A DNA stretch of 64,000 bases from Anthoceros angustus (lineage: Eukaryota; Streptophyta; Anthocerotopsida; Anthocerotales; Anthocerotaceae): the NCBI GenBank assembly GCA_010909165.1, contig VJWM01000025.1, forward strand, positions 2,852,001 to 2,916,000, written 5' to 3'. Positions 1-11,130 of this stretch are shown piece after piece (within the stretch, counting starts at the first letter, position 1; every line of letters starts with the position of its first letter). The notes under the pieces were generated by a model that was not told the DNA's origin, did not search any database, and saw only the letters and a program-made list of their open reading frames with translations. The position numbers and the translations under genes were made by a program.

Positions 1-1580
1 GTACTGCATCAAAATCTTCTCCCGGACAATCTCTCCCACAAAGAACTTCTCTGGATGCTCGCTTACAATGTCCTGACGGCATCTGTAAAGGTCATGTTCT
101 GCTATACACAGAGGGGGACTGGTTTGTACCCAGAAAGTGGACTCACTTTAGGATAATATGATGGCCCGTAAGGTAACTTGTTCACCAGCCACTCCCTCAC
201 TTCGTTGACTCCATGACCGTGCTTGGCACTGACAGCCAATACATGATCTGCTTTGCCAAAGTTTTCATACCACTGCCAACAGCAGGCACATAGCTCATTG
301 TCCTCCACATCTTTGGACTGCATTCTAGGATTGCATCTGACTTGTTTGCACGGTGGAAGTGTGACAAGCCAAAGAGTTGTGTCAAGCACATCAATACCTC
401 TACTCGTTTGGCCAGCTCCCCCGGCTTCACTAGATCCTTCTTATTTACTACAAGCAGTGTCGGCCTTCTCTCCAGAACCGATGCGGCACCTTCCTCGAAC
501 ATGCTGGCTACCTGTTTCCGGAGCACCAAGCCTTTACACTCACAGATTCGCCATATTTTTGCGCGGAATTCAGAACAGGAAAGGAAGCATTGCTGCTCTG
601 GGAGGCATTGGGCCACTTCATACCTCCTCCGGTAGTTTGCAAGCGTCAACGATGATCAAGACACAATCAGCGTTGAGAGTAGCAGTCCGCACATTTTGCA
701 TCATTAGCTCATCCAGTTTCTTCACCTTCTTGGAGATAACACCTGGCGTATCATACAATATCATCTGCACACGAATGCAGAAGGCCGTCCAGCAAAATTG
801 GGCATCACAAGCTCTCACCACAATAATCCACACCATTACCCAGGTGTGCAACATAACCCACCTGATACTGGGGACCGGAAGCAATACCAAGTATTCTGTG
901 CCGAGTCGTCTGTGGCTTACTTGTAACGATTGAAAGTTTCTGCCCAATCAGCTGATTCAAGAGCGTGCTCTTCCCAACGTTTGGCTTCCCGATCAGTGCA
1001 ACATATCCTGCACAAAGCAGAAACGGGAGTAGCAATGTGAGATGGCCATCTCTGTGTCAGCAAATTTCCAAATCCTCCGAGAACGGGATGCCAAGCAAGG
1101 CATTGCATTGCATTCGGAGCAACTCGCTTTTCCCACGAGAGTTTCCCAGAGTCCGAAATTTGGAAGCATACCACTCTTGTGATCAGGCTCCACTTTCAAA
1201 TCCCTGTAATCCGATTGCCCGAAGCTGGTACCAACATCCTCGTCCAGATAATCAGCTGACACATGCTTCCTCGACGGGCCTGCATCTTGCAAGTCCTCAA
1301 GCTTCCTGGCAGGCTTGTTGTTGAGGAGGAAGACGGGAGGAGGCTGCTTGGAAGATGCAGAGCTGGCTGTCACACACAGCCCCCTGCACTCCCTCGCTCT
1401 GTCTGCAGCATCAGCAACCTGATCCAGGAGGCTCCTTCCCGAAAAAGACACCATCCTCCCGCATTTGACAAAACCAGAGTAGCATGGCAAGCTGTCTACG
1501 GCGCCCACATGAGCACGCCTCCTAACCAGGCTAGTGTCCATCACTTCCATCCCTGCCCAGGCTCTGCATGCAGTGCCCAT
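1..1580 (-). CDS. Era-type GTPase, organellar (C-terminus beyond left edge)
   Basis: Era family GTPases bind 16S-type rRNA and assist small-subunit ribosome assembly; plant copies work in chloroplast or mitochondrion. I place exons at 1580-1172, 1007-862, 764-624, 511-398, 272-147 and 72-1; all joins keep frame and use GT/AG. Visible motifs are G1 [10 protein letters not shown]2 TTRHR, G3 DTPG, G4 NKKD and G5 SAK, followed by the linker [20 protein letters not shown] that leads into the KH domain. The KH domain itself lies outside the window. About 140 residues precede the G domain in exon 1; the segment just before it (VEPDHKSG) resembles what I recall of the chloroplast-type plant paralogue, so a transit peptide is likely, but plastid versus mitochondrion is inference. 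The ATG at 1580 is the first in frame. It is divergent from the phosphatase gene. Confidence 0.9.
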
Positions 1581-2222
1581 GTACGGCACTCCAACCTGGT
1601 GTTTCCGGGTGCCGTCCTCGCATATCGGTTAGTGAGCCATCCGGTCAAGACGAGGGCAGATTCTAAGAAACTGTCAGGCTTTTGCAACTAGGGTTCCCGG
1701 CCTTCGTTGTTCAAGATCATCTATGCCGCTGCTGCATCATAGGCTCACGTAGGCGCAGCCCTGTAGGATGCGCAACGAGCTTCAGCAGTGTGGGGTAATT
1801 CGCGAGCACAGAAGTGGGTGGGAGAAGCTAGCTTCCGGATCTGGAGCAGGGAGCGGATTCGTCCTTGCAAGATCTGCCAGGGCAGGAAGCCCGGTGGGTG
1901 TGCCTGGACGAAAGTGGCGAGCTGTGCCATGAAGAGAAGCGATTGGTGAAGGGCATGTCAGACCGGGGGTACAGCTGGACTTCTGCGCAGTGGGTTGGTT
2001 CCCCTTCGTATCCCATCAGGGACATCTCCTCGGGAACAGAGGATCAGTGGGGAGCTGCCTCTGGCAGATGCATGGGCCAGTGCGCTTTCCGCGGTAAGTG
2101 GACTGCTGGCCTGGCTGGCTGCTCTGCTTCTTGCAAGCTGGTGCACGATGCTGTTGTTTGAGCGGCGATTGCGTGCCTCACTTCGTGGATATGTGCTGGC
2201 AGCAGCGACTCCGAAGTCAGGA
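1581..2222. promoter_or_regulatory. Shared upstream region between Era-like gene and phosphatase gene
   Basis: About 640 bp separate the two divergent start codons. The region should hold both promoters and 5' untranslated leaders. An open frame continues upstream of the phosphatase ATG to about 1950 and would encode a hydrophobic stretch (around 2085-2150), but no ATG opens it before 2148, so it may be leader or part of an unseen 5' exon. I see no clear TATA box. Confidence 0.4.
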
Positions 2223-4381
2223 ATGGCAGAGCCTGGGCGGGGACCGCTGGGTGATTCGTTTGTCACGCCTCCGCCGTCTACGTCGGAGCGATTCTCCTTT
2301 CTCAGGGTTGAGGGCGGGAGCCAGGGAGGCTTTGTGCTGCCGACGAGGTTCAACGAGCAAGGAGTGCTGGAGCCCGTGCTGACGGAGGCTCAGAGGGCCA
2401 ACTGCGAAGCTGCGCTGAAGCTGCTGCTGGACAAGACTCGGGACGCGGAAGGAAGGAAGAGGCTGCTGTCGGAATTCCAGGCTTTGCAGGTACCCTTTGA
2501 TGTGGGCTTGTTGCAATGTCAGTGTCCTTAGGTTTCCAAGTTTGCGTGCGCAGCTGGGGCCAGCTTTTGAGTTTCCGGCTGTGGGCTGTGATCCGAGATT
2601 CCAGTGATTTATGCACATTTGGGATTGATTACACTATAGGAGCCCTTTCCGTACCTGGAGGAAAATCGACATCCAGGTCATCAGATGATGTTGGGGGATT
2701 GGATGGCAGCATGCGCAATGCTGCTACTATATCAGATCTGCTGATTTGGTGGGCAATTGTCGATGAGCTGCCGTAAGAGTCTCCCGCAGATTGGGTTTTT
2801 TCCAATGCGCTGCACTGGTGCAGCTCTGTGACGTACGTCTTGTTGTGCTTGCCAGTCAGATGTTCAAGCGTTGGGGAAAGCTTACTCTGTGGCAGAGCAG
2901 AGTGCGAACGAGAAGAAGAACCGATACATGAATGTTCTTCCCTGTATCCTTTATGTCACTTGTGGCGGTCAGGCTGGTTGGACAGATGGATGTGTCGTCG
3001 GTTACTTCTCAAAGGATTCAGGATGCAGTCGCCCTTGACTACGTATTCCTCGATCCAGTTGACGACTCCAGGGTTGTACTTGTGAAACAAGGAGGGCTGT
3101 CTTCTTCTTCCTCTGCCAATTACATCAATGCTTCTCATGTAGTGGTGAGTGCAGTATCAGAATCTGCAGAGCTGATCTAGTCATACAAGAATGCAGCAGG
3201 TCACAGCTTTTGCTATTTTAGCCGGTCATCGTCAACTTCAGGTTTCTGCTCTGCAGGACGATGCCGTGGACGGATTACCCAGGTACATCGCCACCCAGGC
3301 CCCTCTGAAGGCAACTGTGCAGGATTTTTGGGAAATGGTGTTTCAACAGCACAGTCCAGCGATCATTATGATATCGCGGCATGAAGATGACCACAGAGTA
3401 TGCGAATCTCATCTACACACCTTGGTTGCAGCAAACGTATACGGTCATAGTGCATGCCTTTCCATTCAATCTCACGGTTTTCGTGACGACTGCAGGAGAC
3501 ACAAGCTCTCTACTTTCCTCTTAATGTTGGTGAGTCGGCAGTTTTTGGACGCATTCGGGTGACGAACAGAAGTGTTGAACGATGCACAAATCCCATTACA
3601 CTTCGGACATACGATTTACAAGATACTTCGGTAAGCTCAAGATTGTCTTTTACTTGTCCATTCTGTTACTTGTTCCGGAGTGACTTACTAGCCTACACCT
3701 AATTCTAAACCGCGGTATGTAACGCCAATGCTGACTAGCTTGCTCTCTTTTGCTGTTTAAGAATCTCGAGCTACCTTTTTCGGTTGTGCACTTTGAATAC
3801 CTGGCTTGGCCAGATCATGGTGTACCCCGCTCCACAGGCCCAGTGCGGGAAATCCTAAGAAACTTATACCAATTTCCAAAAGATGCTGGTCCCTTTGTAG
3901 TGCACTGCAGGTGAGTTGCTCTGTGGAAAATCTATCAAGTGACATTCCTATGTGCGATTCTGCATATCTTTAACTGCCGTCTGCTTGATGAGTTGCAGTG
4001 CTGGCATAGGAAGGACTGGCACCTTCATCGTGATTAGCAGTACAGTAAATCGAATTCTGAATGGTGATCTCACTGCAGTTGACATTCAAAACACAGTTGC
4101 CCAGTTCAGGAATTTTCGTGCAGGGCTGGTGCAGACGTCAGTAAGTACAGCTTTCCCCACTCCCGGTTGTCGGGTTCTCCTTTTGCACAGCCTGGTCTAT
4201 GAGGTAAACTTTGGTGGGCTCCTGATTGCAGGAGCAATACCGTTTCATCTATCAGGCGGTCATTGATGAACTTCAGGATCTGGCCAGCAAGCACTGCCAA
4301 AATCTGGCAAGTCAAGGCCCGTTCCCGGCGCCGTATCGTGTTCCCTGGTCCGGGGAACAGAACCCCAGCCATGGGCTTTAA
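2223..4381 (+). CDS. PTP1: Plant-type dual/tyrosine-specific protein phosphatase
   Basis: Classical protein tyrosine phosphatase related to plant PTP1, which dephosphorylates phosphotyrosine on MAP kinases and other targets. Eight exons fit in frame: 2223-2489, 2856-2943, 3059-3144, 3257-3397, 3496-3630, 3762-3910, 3999-4140 and 4232-4381, giving about 385 residues. Motifs in order: NEKKNRYMNVLPFD (substrate pTyr loop entry), YINAS, YIATQAPL, the WPDHG general-acid loop, the catalytic HCSAGIGRTG P-loop (split by the intron between 3910 and 3999) and a Q-loop helix ending in EQYRFIYQAV. All catalytic residues are intact. The start at 2223 was chosen because the frame lacks an earlier good ATG (2148 is possible and would add a hydrophobic piece). 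A decayed copy of this gene lies at 30.6-31.4 kb. Confidence 0.92.
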
Positions 4382-7236
4382 TATGTGTCTTGCTGCAATA
4401 TATTCTATTTGTTTATTTGCTCCTACGGGGCTTGACGTTTCCATTCAGAGGATCAGTACAAAGGTGAACTAATAAGTATGTTGGTACTATTCCTGTCCGC
4501 CCAGTCCCTCGGACTCGTAGGGTAGCCCGGCCGGTAGTCCGACAATTTTCACCTTGAAATGATGCAGGCAGCCTGGAAACGTAACCTTTCTGTTATAGAT
4601 GTACGATTCTCTCAAACGAGGCGGGGTATTTAGACCAAATTACACATTTACAGGAAAAACAAATTCTAATTTGCTGATGCTGATGCTGATGGAAGCATGT
4701 CTGCAAGGAGTGTGATGGCCAGCCTTGTGGACATTAGGCTGGCCTATGGCCTCTTGGGAGTTGCGTGGGTTGCTGTGGGAACTGAAATCTGTGCTGTTTC
4801 TGCTATATAAGCAACATTTCCAATTTTGTTATACAAGGCTGAAGGCAGCTTTGCCTTCTCACGTTTTCTCCTAGAGTTTTTTTGCTGAGGCACGACTGTA
4901 TTGCAAGATGCTGCTGATATGAAAAGCTAACAATCCCTTCTTTGTGTTTCTATGTGCCCATGCTAATCTACTTGCTGCTTAGGTTTCCTAGCATAATACT
5001 TGGAACCTTCTTCATCCTATACATGCTTGGCTAATTGCCCTGTCATTTGCATTTGAACGTGCTACACCCTGTACACATTTGATTGTATCTTTGCCACAGC
5101 CCCATCATTGAACGTCCTTGAGGGGGAGGGGGGGTGGACGCATCCACACATGGACTCTCCATGTGCAAAAACACTGTCCCGTGGTATATGTCGGTGCGCC
5201 ACGAGGACACTCTCCATTGGCCGATTCAAGGCGGGCCTGGTTACTCTGCTGGTCCAGATTTTGAGAAACTGGGTCTTGACTAGGCTGAGGCACGTGGCCG
5301 TGTGCATTCGTCGCGGACGCACCAGGACATTGCCCATCTCTTTCATGGTTCCCAGTTTGGATTTCTGCATAGAAGCGGCTATGGCATTTTGGATGCATTC
5401 TCTACTCGATTCTACCATGCAATCGATGTCCATTTTTTTTTAAGTTTTGGATGGGAGGAGGCGACGGACCATGGTGCACAAGACAAGCAATTTTTTGGTG
5501 CATGACTTACCCGAAATTAGTCTGATCATCGTGCAAACAACTCAATTTGAGTCGTTCCATCGTTGAGGGATTAAAAAGCCACGAAACAACAAGACTCAAT
5601 TTTCTTTACTTTGCCCATGTGAAAGATGAAGTGACTAACAAAATCTCTAGGTCCAGTCACAGAGACACAAGCTTCCACACCGAGACTTTCATACAAGGTG
5701 CCTTTGCGGCGAGTTTAATGGTGATCGGGTGCCACACATGTTACCCGACCACAATAGGATCCACTAAAAAGAACATGGAACAAACACAAAGCTCAACCGG
5801 GTTTCGCCCCACATAACGACAAGGAATGCAATCAATGCATTGCTTGTCGTACTCCAAACCTCAGTCTGGGTCGGGTTACATGGGGAAATGGCCCTTAGGG
5901 TTTAGGGTTTAACAGCCAGCCTGGCTTTAACAACCCCGGAGGTCGTTGTGTCCTAAGTTTTATGTGCTGACATGTACAGAAGTCTAAATTAATTCTTGAA
6001 CCTATGTCCTCAGCTTGGGCCATCAAGAACGTAATAGCAAGTTAGCTACAGTCTTGTCTTGTCCCACATAATTAGACCCTGAAGTAGCATGAGCTTCCTA
6101 AATCAGAGCTTGAACTTACTTTCAAATAAACTTTGCCGATATTTGTGGGGGCATTTATAGGTGGAATTACATGGGAGATGGCTCATTGGATATGCAATGG
6201 TGAGGGGAATGAGTGATTATTGTGTCAAAAAGTAATTACAAAGAGTGCCCTATGTTTTCACCTAAAATGATAAGAACCCTCTAACTATGCAATTTGGACG
6301 TAGGTACTTTGGGGTTAAACCCCTATTCTAAACTGAATAAAATGCTTACAACGGATAGGGAGTCCTCCCCTAAAATTAAATGCACTGCTGATCGGCAGAG
6401 TGGTCAGCCAACTGGCAATAAGAACACAGTGGTTGAGCACCTCGGACTCGGATAGGGCCTTAGATGGGGTGCTTACGTTCTCGACATTCTCATTTTGTTT
6501 CCTATCTCCTAGAACCCGGCATCTCTCCCGCCTACATTATAGTTTATTTCAATCTCCGAGAACCCGCGCCTCAACCGTCCCGATTCGCTCCGTTCTCTCA
6601 CTTCCTTCCCAAATTCTCAAATACTCCCCCACACAAGCTGCTCTTACCACACCCTCTCATAGGCCACACAGACCTCTCTACCCTGGGCCACACAGACCCC
6701 TTTTCCTCGGGCCACACAGACCCCTTTTCCTCGCTTCATAGAATAAAACACGATCCAGATAAAAGCGGTTTGAGAAGAATAGGAAGGAACAGCTGGTCGG
6801 TACCCGGGCGATTCGCTCAGTCGTGATCTTTTCCAACCCCCTTCCAGCATGCACAGGGCGCCCTTACCGCTGGTCGCTCCAGACGTGGAGCTTGGCCACT
6901 CCGCTCTCGACCACCCATGGATCTTCCCGGCCTTCTTGTGACGGGAAGGCGATGTTCCGAATCAGTCCGTGGGTGATCAGACGTCTCCAATCGACCTCGC
7001 GCGCAGATTCGACACACGGAAGCTCACACCTGAAATTGTCTATCAAGAGAGACACAAAAGGGTCTCTTATACATCCAGTTGCGGATCATCACAGCTCACT
7101 CCTCTCCAATGTCTAAAAAAAATATGGCTAACCACCACGAGCGCTCCTACCAATTTAGGTAACTACGGCTCCATAGGTCCTTAAAACACCCTATTCCCTA
7201 ATCCAGGAAAAGACCCCTGACCTATGATACCGCTTT
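4382..7236. other. Intergenic stretch without recognisable gene
   Basis: The first few hundred bases are probably the phosphatase 3' untranslated region. Beyond that I find no open frame with family resemblance. At 5891-5910 there is a short run of the plant telomere-type heptamer (about two and a half copies), too short to mean anything by itself. The sequence from about 5000 onward looks like worn transposon material, but no termini are visible. Confidence 0.4.
6663..6733. repeat. 24-bp minisatellite, three units
   Basis: The motif GCCACACAGACC recurs at 6663, 6687 and 6710, so the period is about 24 bp and the last two units are nearly identical. Confidence 0.8.
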
Positions 7237-7245
7237 CCTCTAAAA

Positions 7246-8700
7246 TCAACGCGGCCGCCTCCGCGGTTGCTGCCTAGCCCTGCGGCCCATGGGGGTTCCC
7301 CTCGCTCTCGTGCCACGCCTCTGATCCGAACGATTCTCCCCCAAAACTTCCACCTCACTTTCGCTGCCTGCGGTTCCTTCGCGTCTTCCAGAGGGCGTCG
7401 TTCGTCTATTGCCCCTATGCCTGTTATCCCGCTCCTCCTCGCTGGACAGCCACACCGTGCGCTCCTCCCTCCACGCTCTGGCCTCCGCCTCGCTCATCTC
7501 CTCAAGCACCACTTGCGGGGGGTAGGCCCCCGCTCCCGTTCGAAGGAACCACTGGTAGACGCCCGTGGCAGTTAAGATGTGCAGCCAGTAGTTTCTGCCC
7601 CCTCCTGTCCCAACAACCACATACACGTTCGGTGAGCACCCGCTCACCTTGCGGCTGTGGACATGAGCATCCTCATCCGACGCCGCACAACACGCTTCCG
7701 CCACAGAGGTCCTTACCCTTCCGCCTGTGGACAATCTCGACGGCTCCCACCGAATTCAGGAGTTGTATCCCCACATGCGCGCTCTGCGGTGGCTTCCCCA
7801 CCTCGCCCCTTCCACGACGGTGGCCGGTTTAGCCACCATGGTAGTTGCTTCCCCAACGGTGGTTGCTTCACCATCGGTGGGCTGCACTCTTCTGGTTTGC
7901 CTCTCTCTTGACTCTAGCCCTAGCATCATCTCTCTCCCGCTTATATCTCTCCGCCAGTTTCTTGAATTTCTCCAGAGGCGCCATCGTCTCCACCTGCTCT
8001 TGGACCCGCGAAACCTCATTCTGGAGCTCCTCAATCATAGCGTGTGCTCCTTTTACTTGATTCACTAGGGCTTCCTGTTGGGTGGACATGGCCCTCAGCT
8101 GCTCCTGTGCCTTGCACAATGCCTCCTCGCTCTCCCGTCTGCGATCCTCTGCCACCTTGTTCTCGCCCTCCAAGCCCTCTAACTTTTCCTTGAGCAACTT
8201 CTCTTGTTGCCCCTGCACACTCAGCCAAGTGAGAGCCATGGCCGCCTGGTCGAGAAGATCCGCCTGGTCTAAGCCATGGCGAGGTCGTCAGATTCCCAAA
8301 TTAAAATGTTCATGCCCATTCCCTTCCACAACAATTCCCGTACGCGGGCGGTGTCACTCGCCTCCGCTACAACTCGACAGATCAATGAAATATCTCCAAA
8401 AATGCCCTTGAGTTCCGGCGCGAGCCTTGCTGCCGAAATTAACCCTTCCTCCCCTGGGGGTTGGTCTGCAGCTACTCCCTCATTCGTACCAAACTCTCCC
8501 AGCAGTTGCGTCCCATCCTCCACACCAGAAAGGGGAACAACCTTTCGTTTACCTTTTGCTTTCCCCTCCTTCACCCGCGGCCCTGCTGCCGTCTTCGACC
8601 TGGTGATCCTAGGTGTAGTTGTGGGTTCCTCCTCCACTGCGCGTCTTTTCTTTTGGCCGATCCCGTTTGGGCCTCCCTTGAAATTTGCGCCGCATCTTGG
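7246..8700 (-). pseudogene. Unrecognised coiled-coil protein, unit A copy (broken)
   Basis: Reading from the high coordinate, open pieces code for a basic stretch containing PRITRSKTAAGPRVKEGKAK, an acidic/neutral middle, a long coiled coil (8239-7868, heptad-like runs such as KLLKEKLEGLEGENKVAEDR), then a C-terminal part with NYWLHILTATGVYQWF and a charged tail. The pieces lie in different frames, and a TAG sits just before the coiled coil, so the copy is not translatable as one protein. No ATG opens the N-terminal piece. I do not recognise a family; a gag-like or captured structural protein of a transposon is one possibility. The second copy in unit B covers gaps in this one. Confidence 0.5.
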
Positions 8701-9649
8701 TGTGGTCTTCTCCCGCTCCGAATCACGCCCGCCTCGCCACTAGGGTTGTGATCTCCCCCTGGTCTGTACGTCCGATTTCGAACCTGGTATATTCCCATGC
8801 AAGTAGCGCGATGCCGGTGGAACATGTACTCGCCTGCCAGCTGTCCGTGGAACCTACCAAACTTACAACTTCGTGGACGCAGTGTACGGAGGGTGGAACC
8901 CAAAGCCACTTGTAGAGTTGATTCCCAGCATCTAGCTAGTAGGACCTACATTATCCCTCTTCTATCATTGTAATCATCCTAGAAGCCCCACCTACACAGG
9001 CAAGGTTAGACGGGGAACAATACAAGGAACGAACAAATGGAATAAGACTTGCTAGTTGCCGCGTCTTTGAGCTCGTTTAAAATGGCCGCCCTAGAGACAA
9101 GTGTTGAAAGGATTCTCATCATCAACTTGTGGGCGCGTGATTTAAGAACCGCCTCAAACTGAAGGCACTCATGAAGTGGTAATCCCAAATTGATGGGGCT
9201 AAGATGAGCCCGGAATTGCTCCTGAGCTAGAGAGCAATGCTGCGGCTAATGAGTTGACCGCAAGAATGCCTCCTCCATAGCGATAAAGCGCACCCTTGGT
9301 GTGGGCTTTTCCATAGCCAATAACCTATTAGCGGTCTAACACCTTCACAGTGGTGCCTAAGTAAAACGCTTTGAAAACCACTAGAAGGTTCCTTGGGAGT
9401 AAAGTGGTCATAGACCGTCATGCAGACCACATGAAGAAAGTCACGGAGCTTGGGCAAAACCGCCCTATCCAAAGCAGCGTGCAGGCCTCCCACCACTAGG
9501 CCAAATACTCCTGCGGACTAAGTACCTTCCAAGACGGCCTCTTATGACCTTTAGTCGTCGACTTGTCATCCACACTTTGCACCTTCCAGACGGCCTCCCA
9601 ATCGTCAACTAGCGTGCCGGCCTCCCACCTCTAAAATCAACGCGCCCCC

Positions 9650-11130
9650 ATGTTGCTTAGCCTCCGGCCCATGGGGTTCCCCTTGCTCTCGTGCCACGCC
9701 TCTGATCCGAACGATTCTCCCCCAAAACTTCCACCTCACTTTCCCTGCGGTTCCTTCTGCCTTAGGGCTGCTCGCTCTATAGCCCCCATGCATTATCCCG
9801 CTCCTCCTCGCTGGGCGGCCATAGGTTGCCGCGCTCCTCCCTCACGCTCGGCCTCCGCCTCGCTCATCTCCTCAAGCACCACTTGCGGGGGGTAGGCCCC
9901 CGCTCCCGTTCGAAAGAATCACTGGTAGACGCCCGTGGCAGTTAAGATGTGCAGCCAGTAGTTTCTGCCCCCTCCTGTCCCAACAACCACATACACGTTC
10001 AGAGTGAGCACCCGCTCACCTTGCAGGCAGAAGCCAGGGACATGAGCATCCTCATCCAGACGCCGCAGCACAATACGCCCTTCTGCTACAGAGGTCCTTA
10101 CCCTTTCCGCCCGTGGACAATCCTGGACTGGCTCCCACCGGAATTCCAGGGGAGTTGTATCCCCACATGCAGCGCTCCTGTCGGTGGCTTCCCCCACCTC
10201 AGTTCCCCCTTCCACGACGGTGGCCGGTTTAGCCACCATGGTAGTTGCTTCCCCCACGGTGGTTGCTTCAGCTACTGCGGTGGCTGTTGCTCTGCACTTC
10301 TTCGGTTTGCCCGCCTCTCTCTTGACTCTAGCCCTAGCATCATCTCTCTCCCGCTTATATCTCTCCGCCAGTTTCTTGAATTTCTCCAGAGGCGCCATCG
10401 TCTCCACCTGCTCTTGGACCCGCGAAACCTCATTCTGGAGCTCCTCAATCATAGCGTGTGCTCCTTTTACTTGATTCACTAGGGCTTCTGTTGGGTGGAC
10501 ATGGCCTCACCGCCTCCCATGCCTTGCACAATGCCTCCTCGCACTCCCGTCTGCGATCCTCTGCCACCTTGTTCTCGCCCTCCAAGCCCTCTAACTTTTC
10601 CTTGAGCAACTTCTCTTGTTGCCCCTGCACACTCAGCCAAGTGAGAGCCATGGCCGCCTGGTCGAGAAGATCCGCCTGGGTCTAAGCCATGGCAGAGGTC
10701 AGAGCCTGCAGATTCCCAAATTGGGCTGTTCCCGTGCCCATTCCCTTCCACAACAATTCCGTCGGGCGGTGTCACTCGCCTCCGCTACAACTCGACAGAT
10801 CAATGAAATATCTCCAAAAATGCCCTTGAGTTCCTAGCCTTGCTGCGAAATTAACCCTTCCTCCCACAGGGTTGGTGCTACTCCCTCATTCGTACCAAAC
10901 TCTCCCAGCAGTTGCGTCCCATCCTCCACACCAGAAAGGGGAACAACCTTTCGTTTACCTTTTGCTTTCCCCTCCTTCACCATGCCCTGCCGCTGCCTTC
11001 GACTGTGATCCTAGGTGTAGTTGTGGGTTCCTCCTCCACTGCGGCTGTTCTTTTCTTTTTGGCCGATCCCCGTTTGGCCGTCCTCCCCTTGAAATTTGCG
11101 GCCGCACGATGCTGGGTGTGGTCTTCTCGA
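9650..11130 (-). pseudogene. Unrecognised coiled-coil protein, unit B copy (broken)
   Basis: Same protein remnant as in unit A. The piece 10479-9919 runs through the end of the coiled coil into the C-terminal region and is longer in frame here than in unit A, while the N-terminal part (about 11130-10650) is split among frames by small indels. The same TAG precedes the coiled coil (near 10685), so that stop is older than the duplication or marks a sense-codon change fixed before it. Function unknown. Confidence 0.45.

Noticed and set aside
1995-2222. Upstream extension of the phosphatase giving an N-terminal membrane segment
   Set aside because: The frame begins at a TTG, an in-frame TGA lies at 1947 and there is no ATG before 2148; without a 5' exon it cannot be claimed.
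5891-5910. Interstitial telomere repeat
   Set aside because: Only about two and a half heptamers; expected by chance or as a common plant promoter word.
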